Shown piece by piece: positions 52,225 through 60,584 of a stretch of DNA of 64,000 bases. The stretch is from Brevibacterium sp. UCMA 11754 (GTDB lineage Bacteria > Actinomycetota > Actinomycetes > Actinomycetales > Brevibacteriaceae): the NCBI RefSeq assembly GCF_021532275.1, contig NZ_JACBOT010000001.1, forward strand, positions 62,001 to 126,000, given 5' to 3'. Numbering within the stretch: position 1 is the first letter of the stretch; every line of letters begins with the position of its first letter. Below the pieces are notes generated by a model, which did no database searches, had not been told where the DNA came from, and worked only from the letters and a program-made list of their open reading frames with translations. A program made the position numbers and the translations under genes.

Positions 52225-53712
52225 TCACGCGGTCTCGGACTTGTACTTGTCCTCGATTGCGCGGCCGACCTCTTCATCGATGTTGCGCCAGTACGCGAAG
52301 ACGTTAGAGAGCACTGGCTCTTCCACGCCGTCCTTCAGTGCACCGACGACGGTCTCGATGAGACCCTGGCGCTCCTCTTCGGAGTAGACCTCACGGACCA
52401 GAGTGTGTGCCTGACCGAAGTCGTCGTCCTCCGCGTGGAGAGTGGCGGCGCTGCGGACCAGTTCACCATCAGACTCCCACCGTGCTTCGACCTGAGTCTC
52501 CTCGGCCTGGTAGGACCTGCCGTAGGAGTTCGGTGCGTAGACAGGGGCATCACCTGAGTGGTGGTACTCCATCTGACCTTCCTTGTCATAGGAATTGGTA
52601 TTCGTGATGGGAGCGTTGACCGGCAGTTGGTTGAAGTTCGTGCCGATGCGGTTACGCTGTGCATCAGGGTAGGAGAAGACGCGGCCCATGAGCATCTTGT
52701 CGGGCGAGATTCCGGTGCCCGGCACGGTGTTCGAGGGGCTGAATGCAGCCTGCTCGATCTGCGCGAAGTGGTTCGACGGGTTCTTGTTGAGCGTGAACTT
52801 GCCGATCTCCATGAGCGGATAGTCCTTCTTCGACCAGGTCTTCGTGAGGTCGAAGGGATTGAAGCGGTAGGTCTTCGCCTCTTCGTACGGCATGATCTGG
52901 ACGTGGACGGTCCACGACGGGTAATCGCCGCGCTCGATCGCATCGAACAGATCGCGACGGTGGATATCGGCGTCCTCGCCAGCGAGCTGGCCGGCTTCCT
53001 CGTTGCTCATGTTCTCCACGCCCTGATCGGTGTGGAAGTGGTACTGGACCCAGAAGCGTTCGCCGGCTTCGTTCGCCCACAAGTAGGTGTGCGAGGAGTA
53101 GCCGTTCATGTTCCGCCAGGTCTTGGGCAGGCCACGCGGTCCCATCAGGTAGCTGACCTGGTGTGCCGATTCCGGCGAGAGCGACCAGAAGTCCCACTGC
53201 ATGTTGTTGCTGCGCAGACCCGAATCGGGGGTGCGCTTCTGCGAGTGGATGAAGTCGGGGAACTTCATGGGGTCGCGGACGAAGAACACGGGGGTGTTGT
53301 TGCCCACCATGTCGAAGTTTCCGTCTTCGGTGTAGAACTTGAGTGCAAATCCGCGCACGTCGCGCCAGGAGTCCGGTGAGCCCAGCTCACCGGCGACGGT
53401 GGAGAACCGTGCGAGCATCGGGGTCTTGGCGCCCTTCTGCAGGAACTTCGCCCGGGTGTAGGCAGAGACGTCTGCAGTGATCTCCAGTTGACCGAAGGCA
53501 CCGGATCCTTTGGCGTGCGGGCTGCGCTCGGGAACGCGTTCGCGGTCGAACCGAGCCAGCTTCTCAACGAGTGCAACATCGTGGAGGAGGAGCGGGCCGT
53601 CTGCTCCGACGCTCAGTGAGTGCGCGTCGGACTCACGTGGGGCACCTGATTCGGTCGTCGAGGGCTTCGTGCCGTCGAATCCTGGATGTTCATGATCAGC
53701 GTGTTTAGTCAT
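52225..53712 (-). CDS. katA: Monofunctional heme catalase, small-subunit type
   Basis: 495 residues, the size of clade 3 small-subunit catalases. Catalytic H66 in [12 protein letters not shown]139 in [11 protein letters not shown], and the heme-ligand Tyr near residue 349 in [14 protein letters not shown]. The residues around the His (usually VVHAKG) and after the Tyr (usually THRHRLG) differ from common forms, though the essential positions hold. Detoxifies H2O2, which the copper amine oxidase and flavin enzymes in this region would produce. Good Shine-Dalgarno GAAGGAGAAGC before ATG 53712. Confidence 0.93.
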   Translation of the reverse strand: MTKHADHEHPGFDGTKPSTTESGAPRESDAHSLSVGADGPLLLHDVALVEKLARFDRERVPERSPHAKGSGAFGQLEITADVSAYTRAKFLQKGAKTPMLARFSTVAGELGSPDSWRDVRGFALKFYTEDGNFDMVGNNTPVFFVRDPMKFPDFIHSQKRTPDSGLRSNNMQWDFWSLSPESAHQVSYLMGPRGLPKTWRNMNGYSSHTYLWANEAGERFWVQYHFHTDQGVENMSNEEAGQLAGEDADIHRRDLFDAIERGDYPSWTVHVQIMPYEEAKTYRFNPFDLTKTWSKKDYPLMEIGKFTLNKNPSNHFAQIEQAAFSPSNTVPGTGISPDKMLMGRVFSYPDAQRNRIGTNFNQLPVNAPITNTNSYDKEGQMEYHHSGDAPVYAPNSYGRSYQAEETQVEARWESDGELVRSAATLHAEDDDFGQAHTLVREVYSEEERQGLIETVVGALKDGVEEPVLSNVFAYWRNIDEEVGRAIEDKYKSETA

Positions 53713-53939
53713 TGCTTCTCCTTCAACCGATTGAGCGACGGGGAGTCATACTTCCCGGTCCACTTCAACCATCATAGGACGAGCATCGCTCGCCTGTATG
53801 CGATGAAGCGAAGGCCGATCACGGCTCCCCTGATATCGAGTTCCTGGCAGCGTGCAGAAGACTGGCGCAACCGATTTTCACGGTATCCAGGTTCCCTACT
53901 CGGTACAACCAAGGCCACCCTGTTCAATATTCCTGCCCC

Positions 53940-55322
53940 TCAGCCTTCGGCAGTCGCGGTGCTTCCACCGCCTGCAGAGCTCGAGCCGGAACCGCTGCCG
54001 ACACCGTCGCCCGAGCCTCCGCTGGAGCTGGATCCTCCACTCGAACTGCCGGAGCCAGAGCTTCCCGCTCCACCCTGCGAGCCGGAACTCGAGCTCCCGT
54101 CCGTCGAAGTTGCGCCCCCGCCCGAGGTATCCGCTTCGGCACTGCTGGATCCGCTCGAATCGCTGGCGGCTCCTGTAGTGTCGTCGCCGGTGGTTGTGGA
54201 TGAACCGGCATCGGTGCCCTGGTCGGTCCCCGTCTGATCTGCGGTCGAGGAGGTGGTGGAGCTGCCCTCGTTCGCCGAGGTGGACTGTCCTTCACTCGTC
54301 GTCGAGCTCTCGGCTCCGCTCCCCTGGTTCGGGTTCTGGCCGGGCTGGGAATCGTCGCCGGAAGAGCTGGATTCGGCAGTGCCGCCGCCGTCTTGCGATG
54401 TTTCGGAGGCATCCCCGGCGCCGGAATCTCCGGTCACTGACCGTGAGATCTGAGAGGTCCCGGGCGAGATGTCGGCGTCGGTGAATGATTCGGCCATGAC
54501 CACGGCACCCAGCCCGATCCCGAATGTCGCCACCCCGATAGCCACCGGGTAGAGGACGCGTTTGCGGCGCAGCTTCTGCCACCACGATTTCGGTTCATCG
54601 TTGGCCGCGCCGGTGGCATCGGGTGACAGGTGCTGCGCTGACGGGGCGTCGACGGTCGTGGCCGCGTCCGCCTCGTCGCTCAGGCTCCCGAAGGTGCTGG
54701 TGGCGTGGGATCGCTGAGTCTTGGCACCGAGTGACTTCGCCTTCACTGCCGGAGCAAGCTTCGTGCCGACTTCTTTGATCTTCTCTTTGCCCTTGTCGAG
54801 GCTGCTGGTGTAGAGCGTCACCGCGAGTCCGGTGATGATGCTCGCGACCCCTGCACCGACGACCGTTCCGGCCACGCCCAGGTGTCCGCCGATGACCGAG
54901 GAGGTGGCTGCGGCTGCGGCACCCGCGACGAGCTGGGTCGCCGAGACCCTGCTCTCGCTCTTCTCCTTCTTCTCGGAGACGTCGCCCTTCGCATTCTCGG
55001 CGACGCCATCCTTCGCTGTCGACTCACCGACTGCAGTGGTGTTCTCCTGCATCATCCGAGTCGCCGACCCTGCTGACACCGGCTGCTCTTCGCGTCGGAT
55101 CGGATTCGGCGGCATCACCGGTGTGGTCACGTGCGAGGTCGGCGTCGGTGTCGACTGGGTGTTCCTGGCGTGTGTGGCGGCGAGTTCTTCGGTGATCAGA
55201 GGCAGGGTCTGTGATGCCTGCACGGTCGATTCGGATCCGCCGTCTTCCGATGCTGATCTGTCGTAATCGGACGCTGCGACGTTCTGCCCGTTCAGTCTGC
55301 CTGACTCATTCTGATTCGACAC
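53940..55322 (-). CDS. Membrane protein with long Ser/Gly/Thr-rich C-terminal tail
   Basis: About 460 residues from GTG 55322 (GGAGG seven bases upstream). Not recognised as a known family. N-terminal 115 residues are polar and disordered; two hydrophobic segments follow, about 130-170 (ATQLVAGAAAAATSSVIGGH and onward) and about 262-284 (VLYPVAIGVATFGIGLGAVV). The remaining roughly 175 residues are almost only Ser, Gly, Thr, Asp and Ala and would lie outside the cell if the second segment crosses outward. Could be a wall- or surface-associated spacer; no LPXTG sorting motif. Flanked by catalase and HutD, with no operon partner. Confidence 0.65.
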   Translation of the reverse strand: MSNQNESGRLNGQNVAASDYDRSASEDGGSESTVQASQTLPLITEELAATHARNTQSTPTPTSHVTTPVMPPNPIRREEQPVSAGSATRMMQENTTAVGESTAKDGVAENAKGDVSEKKEKSESRVSATQLVAGAAAAATSSVIGGHLGVAGTVVGAGVASIITGLAVTLYTSSLDKGKEKIKEVGTKLAPAVKAKSLGAKTQRSHATSTFGSLSDEADAATTVDAPSAQHLSPDATGAANDEPKSWWQKLRRKRVLYPVAIGVATFGIGLGAVVMAESFTDADISPGTSQISRSVTGDSGAGDASETSQDGGGTAESSSSGDDSQPGQNPNQGSGAESSTTSEGQSTSANEGSSTTSSTADQTGTDQGTDAGSSTTTGDDTTGAASDSSGSSSAEADTSGGGATSTDGSSSSGSQGGAGSSGSGSSSGGSSSSGGSGDGVGSGSGSSSAGGGSTATAEG

Positions 55323-55529
55323 CAAAATACCTCCGATGACTGGTCTCTGAGTCCAGTATCGGCCGTAGATTTTCGGAGTTCCTGACCCACCCCCTCAGAA
55401 GCTGAGACAACACTGTGAGAAGGCAGCGCCCCCATGGCTGTTGACCTGCGATGATGCCGATCTGTGTGACGCACAGGACATGCGCTTTGCAGGATACTCG
55501 CAGGTCCGAATTCGACCGCCTCGAGGACC

Positions 55530-55553
55530 GCCGTCTCAGTCGCCGTCTCAGTG
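55530..55553. repeat. 12-bp tandem duplication at the end of the hutD-like gene
   Basis: GCCGTCTCAGTC and GCCGTCTCAGTG lie head to tail, identical in 11 of 12 positions. The second contains the gene's TGA (minus strand, 55548-55550), so the duplication repeats the stop in frame and leaves the protein unchanged. Confidence 0.6.
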
Positions 55554-56063
55554 CAGAATGGCCACGCCGAGGTGATCGGGAAGTACGTCCGATTCCTCGA
55601 GTTCCAGCACTTGGAATCTCGGGTAGCCGGCACCCGACTCCAAGGTCACTGCGAAGAGGTCAGAACCGGTGAATCGCGTCGACATCTCCATCCCGACTTG
55701 TTCCGATTCTGCGCCGTCGTCCGACTCGACCATGAGGTTGAGGGCGAAGCACGGAGTGCCCAGTTCGATGAGGGAGACAATCTGGTCCCCACGGAATCTC
55801 TGAGGTTCATCGTGGGCGACGCGGTGCACCTGTCCGTCGATCTCAAGGACAACCTCGGCGCCGATAGGAAGGAACGTGCGCGCCAGGCCCGGCAATGGGG
55901 AGAACGCAGCCGGACGGTCCAGACGCGCGATGCTCAGGCGCCACCGCCGTCGGCTCGGGGTCAGATTCTGGGATTCGGTGAGCGAGACGAGCTCGGTCGT
56001 CTCCCCCGCACCATTGGCCCATGGAACCGGTTCGAGGTCATCGAAGGAGGTGATCACGCGCAT
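55548..56063 (-). CDS. hutD: HutD-family cupin protein
   Basis: 171 residues. Matches the HutD pattern: PWANGAGETTELV near the N-terminus (usual PWxNGxGxTxE), RLSIARLDRPAAFSPLPGLARTF and the paired jelly-roll strands. HutD accompanies histidine utilisation genes and is thought to tune urocanate or formimidoglutamate levels. Here there is no hut operon nearby, so it is an orphan copy. TAGAGT six bases before ATG 56063 indicates a leaderless message. Confidence 0.8.
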   Translation of the reverse strand: MRVITSFDDLEPVPWANGAGETTELVSLTESQNLTPSRRRWRLSIARLDRPAAFSPLPGLARTFLPIGAEVVLEIDGQVHRVAHDEPQRFRGDQIVSLIELGTPCFALNLMVESDDGAESEQVGMEMSTRFTGSDLFAVTLESGAGYPRFQVLELEESDVLPDHLGVAILH

Positions 56064-56084
56064 GTGATCACTCTAAACGGGAGT

Positions 56085-56447
56085 TCAGTTCGCGCAGAGG
56101 CAGAACGGGTGCCCGGCAGGGTCGAGGAAGACGCGGAAGGTCTCCCCCGGTTGCTCGGCAGCCTTACCGGCGCCGATTTCGGTCACCGCTGCCTCTCCGA
56201 CGTCCAAGTCGTCGACCATGACGTCGATGTGCATCTGCTGCGGATGCGCCTGGCTCGGCCAACTGGGAGCGTGGTAGTCCTCGACCTGCTGGAAGCAGAT
56301 CGGCGGCCAGGAATCGGATGTGATCTCTGCCCAGGTGCCGTCGTCATCGACTCTGACTTCCCAGTCGAGGAGTTTGCCGTAGAACTCCGCGAGTTCGCGG
56401 GCGTCAGGGGCATCTAGCACGATGACGGGCTGCTTTGCGATAGCCAT
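56085..56447 (-). CDS. VOC-superfamily (glyoxalase-like) protein
   Basis: 120 residues, a single two-module VOC fold: PVIVLDAPDARELAEFYGKLLDWEV opens it, and GETFRVFLDPAGHPFCLC closes it. The first-strand ligand is Asp and the second motif QMHIDVMVDDL supplies His, so metal binding may be incomplete and the function may be binding rather than catalysis. TAGACT six bases before ATG 56447 suggests a leaderless transcript. Separate 21 bp gap from HutD. Confidence 0.8.
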   Translation of the reverse strand: MAIAKQPVIVLDAPDARELAEFYGKLLDWEVRVDDDGTWAEITSDSWPPICFQQVEDYHAPSWPSQAHPQQMHIDVMVDDLDVGEAAVTEIGAGKAAEQPGETFRVFLDPAGHPFCLCAN

Positions 56448-56517
56448 GATGTGAGTCTACGCCGCGGGGGTGACATGGGGAACAGCCTGACGATCATAGC
56501 TGGTGTTAGGCTCGAAC

Positions 56518-56606
56518 CACCCCAGGGGAGCGCCGAGAAATGGCGCTGAGAGTGCGCGAGCAGACCCTTTGAACCTGATCCGGTGAGCACCGGCGGAGGA
56601 AGTGAG
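56518..56606 (+). promoter_or_regulatory. TPP riboswitch (THI element)
   Basis: The conserved core is present in order: GGGGAGCGCC, the CTGAGA box in GGCGCTGAGAGTGCG, GACCCTTTGAACCTGATC, and the closing CCGGTGAGCACCGGCGGAGG then AAGTG. Followed after about nine bases by the ATG at 56616, so control is probably by hiding the ribosome site (GGAGGAAGTG) when thiamine pyrophosphate is bound, rather than by early termination. Confidence 0.93.
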
Positions 56607-56615
56607 GACACAGCA

Positions 56616-57308
56616 ATGACCACTATTCATTTGCAGCCGGGTGGGGCCGTGGCAGCGATGAGAGCACAATCAGCAAAGACCTGGGAGGCGGCAGTCGGGC
56701 ATAGGTTCGTCACCGAGCTGTTTGCCGGCACGGTCGATGACTCCGTGATGAGTCGGTACCTGGTCCAGGACTACCAGTTCTTCGAATCGTTCCTCTCGAT
56801 GCTCGGCGCGTGCGTCGCTCACGGCGATGCGCTCGGGCCCAAGCTGCGGTTCGCCAAGCAGCTCGGCTTCCTCGAAGCCGACGAGGATTCGTATTTCCTC
56901 ATGGCCTTCGCCGAGGTGGGTGTCCCTGCCACCGACTACGCTGACCCCCGGCTGGCTGAGCCGACCGAGGGCTTTCGTGACCTCATGGACGAGGCCGTCG
57001 ACTCGGCCTCCTACGCAGAACTGCTCGTCGTGCTCGTCATCGCCGAATGGCTCTACCTCGATTGGGGCGAGCGCTCGGATCCGATGCCTCCACGCCGGGT
57101 CCATTCCAGGTGGATCGACCTGCACCGCGGTGACGCCTTCCGGGCCTGGGTGCAGTTCCTCGTCGACGAACTTGAGCGCGTATTCCCCACCGACGAGGAC
57201 GCAGAATCCGCCGCGGCGCGAAGTCGACTGACTCACATCTGGCACCGTGCGGTCGACCTCGAACTGGCCTTCTTCGACGAGGCGTACGCGCAGAACGAAA
57301 GCCGGTGA
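56616..57308 (+). CDS. TenA/thiaminase II-like thiamine salvage protein lacking the usual Cys
   Basis: 230 residues, all-helical TenA fold: VTELFAGTVDDSVMSRYLVQDYQFFESFL, then FAEVGVPATDY. In classical TenA the nucleophile lies in a segment like LLPCxWxY; here it reads ELLVVLVIAEWLYLDWGE, with Val in that place, so this belongs with the Cys-less TenA_E-type salvage proteins or has another reaction. Glu in VDLELAFFDEAY near the end corresponds to the second catalytic position. Direct control by the TPP riboswitch places it in thiamine/pyrimidine salvage. No thiD or thiE follows. Confidence 0.85.
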   Translation: MTTIHLQPGGAVAAMRAQSAKTWEAAVGHRFVTELFAGTVDDSVMSRYLVQDYQFFESFLSMLGACVAHGDALGPKLRFAKQLGFLEADEDSYFLMAFAEVGVPATDYADPRLAEPTEGFRDLMDEAVDSASYAELLVVLVIAEWLYLDWGERSDPMPPRRVHSRWIDLHRGDAFRAWVQFLVDELERVFPTDEDAESAAARSRLTHIWHRAVDLELAFFDEAYAQNESR

Positions 57309-57438
57309 AGCTGGAGCGCTCGGTTCACATTCTGCGTCCCTCGCATAAACGAGGTCGCTCGGATTAGGATTGTTGAGCAGAACAGGTGTGCGGGTGCAGT
57401 CACCCTTCGCCGTCGCTGCAGGATGCGAGGTAATACAG

Positions 57439-58428
57439 ATGAGCACACAGCTGCTTCCCGTAACGGACGGTCCGGCGGTCTACATCATTCATGACAATCC
57501 CGAATGGATCGCACCTTTTGCGCAGGCCCTCGATCGACTAGACATCCCCTTCGTCGAATGGCTGCTGCCTGAAGTCTCGATCGATCTCACCACAGAGCCG
57601 CCGCAGGGCCTGTTCTGGTCGCGGCTGTCCGCCTCGGCGCATACTCGCACGGATCCACACGTCAAGGACTACGGGCGTGCGGTGCTCGCCTGGCTCCAGA
57701 CTGCAGGACGCACCGTCATCAACGGCGCAGACGTCTACGAACTCGAAGTGAGCAAAATCCGCCAAAACCGTGAGCTCGCCATTCGCGACTTCGACACCCC
57801 GCGCACCTCGGCGGTCTTCGGCAGTGCTGCGCTGTCCACGGCGGCGCGCGATTTCGCACCGCCCTTCATCACCAAGCACAACCAGGGCGGCAAGGGACTT
57901 GGCGTGCGCCTTTTCGAGTCTCATGCCGAACTCGATGGGGCTGCAAATGACTTCGCCGCAGGTGGTGCGAACGAGCCGATCGACGGAATCACACTGGTCC
58001 AGGAATATGTGCAGCCGGCGCAGCCGTTCGTCACCCGTGCCGAGTTCATCGGCGGCCGGTTCCACTATGCGGTGCGAGTCGATGTCTCCGATGGGTCCTT
58101 CGAATTGTGCCCCGCCGAAGCATGCGAGATCCCCTCCGCATCTGCCGCACCACTCGACCCGTTCTCCGTGCGTGAGGACATCACCGCGCGCACGCCCCTC
58201 ATCGGCAGGCTGGAGACGCTCCTGACCGAGCTGCACATCGACATCGCTGGCATCGAGTTCATCGAGACTGCCGATGGCCGCCAGGTCGTCTACGACATCA
58301 ACACCAACACGAACTACAACCCGAGCGTTGAAGATGGCGAGCGCACGGCCGGACGCACCGCTGCCGCGGACCGGATCGCCGAGTACATAGCCTCTGAGGT
58401 TGCCGCGATGTCCGTATCCCGCACTTGA
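57439..58428 (+). CDS. ATP-grasp (RimK-like) ligase of unknown substrate
   Basis: 329 residues from ATG 57439. N-terminal pre-ATP-grasp half, then FITKHNQGGKGLGVRLF (glycine-rich ATP loop near residue 155-170), ITLVQEYVQPAQPFVTRAEF and the metal-binding IDIAGIEFIETADG followed by YDINTNTNYN. ATP-grasp enzymes join a carboxylate to an amine or thiol through an acyl phosphate. The TGA overlaps the ATG of the next gene (TGATG at 58426-58430), so the two form a unit. Confidence 0.8.
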   Translation: MSTQLLPVTDGPAVYIIHDNPEWIAPFAQALDRLDIPFVEWLLPEVSIDLTTEPPQGLFWSRLSASAHTRTDPHVKDYGRAVLAWLQTAGRTVINGADVYELEVSKIRQNRELAIRDFDTPRTSAVFGSAALSTAARDFAPPFITKHNQGGKGLGVRLFESHAELDGAANDFAAGGANEPIDGITLVQEYVQPAQPFVTRAEFIGGRFHYAVRVDVSDGSFELCPAEACEIPSASAAPLDPFSVREDITARTPLIGRLETLLTELHIDIAGIEFIETADGRQVVYDINTNTNYNPSVEDGERTAGRTAAADRIAEYIASEVAAMSVSRT

Positions 58429-59096
58429 TGCCTGACCGTCGTGTAGTTCTCCGCCAACTGCTCTCACTGCTGCGCGAGGTCAATATCGGCAAACGAGTTC
58501 TAGTCGCCATTGATGGGCTCGACGGTGCGGGCAAAACAGTCTTGGCCGAAGAACTCGTTGAGGTTGCCACCCAGGACGGATTGCGCCCCATTTCGTCACT
58601 GAGCATCGACGGATTCCATCATCCCCGCTCGATTCGGTACGCGAACGGCCGGGGCCCCGATTCCTTTTATCGCGATTCCTATGACCACGAAGCCTTCATC
58701 CGATCCGTCGTGACTCCGTTCAGACATGGTCTGTCGATCACGCCAGCGGTCTGGGATGTTGATGCCGACCTAGCCGTCACACCTGCAGAACTCGATCTGC
58801 CAGACGACTGTGTCCTCCTCGTAGATGGGATCTTTCTCCACCGGCCCGAACTTCGAGAGCTGTGGGATGTAAGTGTGTGGGTGCAGGTGCCTTTCGCCGT
58901 CTCTGTTCCCCGCGGGAACGAACGCTTCCCCGGGCAGTTCGATTCTGATCCCGAGGCGCAGTCCAACCATCGCTATGTCGGCGGACAGCGACTCTATTTC
59001 GCGCAATGTTCGCCCTGGGACCGGGCCACTTGGATCTTCGACAACGAAGATCTGGCTCGTCCCGCGATCAGAGGCGTCCTCACACCTCTCCCCTAG
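58428..59096 (+). CDS. P-loop kinase, uridine-kinase-like
   Basis: 222 residues. Walker A GLDGAGKT near residue 31-38 after VLVAIDG, substrate segment SIDGFHHPRSIRYANGRGPD, Walker B region DDCVLLVDGIFLHRPEL. The HHPRSIRYANGRG loop is typical of actinobacterial uridine-kinase-family proteins of uncertain substrate. Directly coupled to the ATP-grasp gene, so it probably phosphorylates the precursor or product of that ligase rather than uridine. Confidence 0.83.
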   Translation: MPDRRVVLRQLLSLLREVNIGKRVLVAIDGLDGAGKTVLAEELVEVATQDGLRPISSLSIDGFHHPRSIRYANGRGPDSFYRDSYDHEAFIRSVVTPFRHGLSITPAVWDVDADLAVTPAELDLPDDCVLLVDGIFLHRPELRELWDVSVWVQVPFAVSVPRGNERFPGQFDSDPEAQSNHRYVGGQRLYFAQCSPWDRATWIFDNEDLARPAIRGVLTPLP

Positions 59097-59105
59097 ACTG
59101 ATCCC

Positions 59106-60584
59106 ATGAGCAACGCTGAGGTAGATGCCGTCGTCGTCGGATCGGGCCCCAATGGCATGGCAGCGGCCGTGACCATGGCTCGAGCCGGTCTGTCCGTGCA
59201 GGTGTACGAGGCCCAGTCGACCGTCGGCGGTGGTGCTCGCACCCTTGACCTGGGCCTGGCTCCGGGCATCACCCACGACATCTGCTCTGCCGTGCATCCC
59301 TTGGCGATCTCGAGTCCCTTCTTCGTCGACTTCGACCTGCGTGCTCGGGGACTCGAGTTCACCACTCCGGAGGTCTCCTACGCCCAGCCGTTGGACGATC
59401 AGCCCGCTGCGCTGGCATTCCACGATCTCGAAACTACGGTCGACCACCTCGGCGCGGCCGGACCCGAATGGCGACGGTTCTTCGCCCCGCTCCTCGAACG
59501 TGTCGATGACGCGATCTGGCTCTCCCTCGGTGACAAGCGCTCCATTCCTGAGACCCTGCGTGATGTTCCCGGCATCGCGAATGTGGTGAAGTTCGGGCTG
59601 CGGCTGCTGTCCCAGGCGAGCCCGGCTTGGAACATTCCGCTCTCGCATGAGACGTCTCAGTCACTGTTCACCGGTGTTGCCGCACATGCGATCGGCGGGC
59701 TACCAGCCATGGGCACGGCCGCCACGGCCACCATGCTCTCGACCGTTGCCCACGCCGGCGGCTGGCCCTCCCCCGTCGGTGGTTCGCAGGCGATCATCGA
59801 CGCCATGGTCGCCGACCTCGAGGCCCACGGCGGCACGGTGACGACGAATGCGCGCATCGAGCACGTCTCCGATATGCCGGCTGCCCGGGCCTACCTCCTC
59901 GACACCTCGGCACTGAATGCCGCCCAGATCTTCTCCGGCCTCATCCCGGGCAAGGTCGACAGATCGCTGCGCAGCTTCAAGCAGGGCAATGCTGCGGCCA
60001 AGGTCGACTTCGTCCTCAACGGGCCCGTGCCCTGGGCCGACCCGAACATCAATCGCGCCGGCACCATCCACGTCGGAGGAACCCGGGCGCAGATGGCCGC
60101 CGCCGAGGCTGACGTCATCGCCGGACGCATGCCGGCCGACCCGGTCTGTCTGGTCTCCGACCCGACCGTGTTCGACCCATCACGTGAGGTGAATGGTCTG
60201 CGCCCGCTGTGGACGTACTGCCACGTACCCTTCGACTGCCCGATCGATCCGGCCGAGTACATCATCAGGCAGATGGAACGTTTCGCCCCCGGCTTCCGCG
60301 ACACCATCGTCACCTACAACTCGATCCCCGCATCGGAGATGGCAGGCCACAACCAGAACTACATCGGCGGCGACATCGCCACCGGGCTCGTCTCCTTCTA
60401 CCGAATGATGGCCCGACCGCGCACCAGCTGGGACAACTACAGCCTCGGCGTCCCCGGCGCCTACCTGTGTTCGGCAGCGACCCCACCGGCACCCGGCGTG
60501 CACGGCATGAACGGTTGGTTCGCCGCCAAACGGGCGCTGAAGACACGGTTCGGCATCACAGAGGCACCGAGCCTGGCGCCGTGA
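59106..60584 (+). CDS. CrtI/PYROXD2-like FAD-dependent oxidoreductase
   Basis: 492 residues. FAD-binding GSGPNG at 12-17 in VVVGSGPNGMAAAVTMARAG, the second conserved stretch VGGSQAIIDAMVADLEAHGG and the C-terminal GVHGMNGWFAAKRAL flavin motif. Resembles phytoene-desaturase-related amine/carotenoid oxidoreductases, but no other carotenoid gene is near. ATG 59106 is six bases after TAGACT (which overlaps the previous stop), so it is probably leaderless and independent of the kinase. Confidence 0.83.
   Translation: MSNAEVDAVVVGSGPNGMAAAVTMARAGLSVQVYEAQSTVGGGARTLDLGLAPGITHDICSAVHPLAISSPFFVDFDLRARGLEFTTPEVSYAQPLDDQPAALAFHDLETTVDHLGAAGPEWRRFFAPLLERVDDAIWLSLGDKRSIPETLRDVPGIANVVKFGLRLLSQASPAWNIPLSHETSQSLFTGVAAHAIGGLPAMGTAATATMLSTVAHAGGWPSPVGGSQAIIDAMVADLEAHGGTVTTNARIEHVSDMPAARAYLLDTSALNAAQIFSGLIPGKVDRSLRSFKQGNAAAKVDFVLNGPVPWADPNINRAGTIHVGGTRAQMAAAEADVIAGRMPADPVCLVSDPTVFDPSREVNGLRPLWTYCHVPFDCPIDPAEYIIRQMERFAPGFRDTIVTYNSIPASEMAGHNQNYIGGDIATGLVSFYRMMARPRTSWDNYSLGVPGAYLCSAATPPAPGVHGMNGWFAAKRALKTRFGITEAPSLAP

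Noticed and set aside
53940..55322. Sortase-anchored or phage tail-fibre protein
   Set aside because: No LPXTG-like motif, no signal peptide at the N-terminus and no phage genes around.
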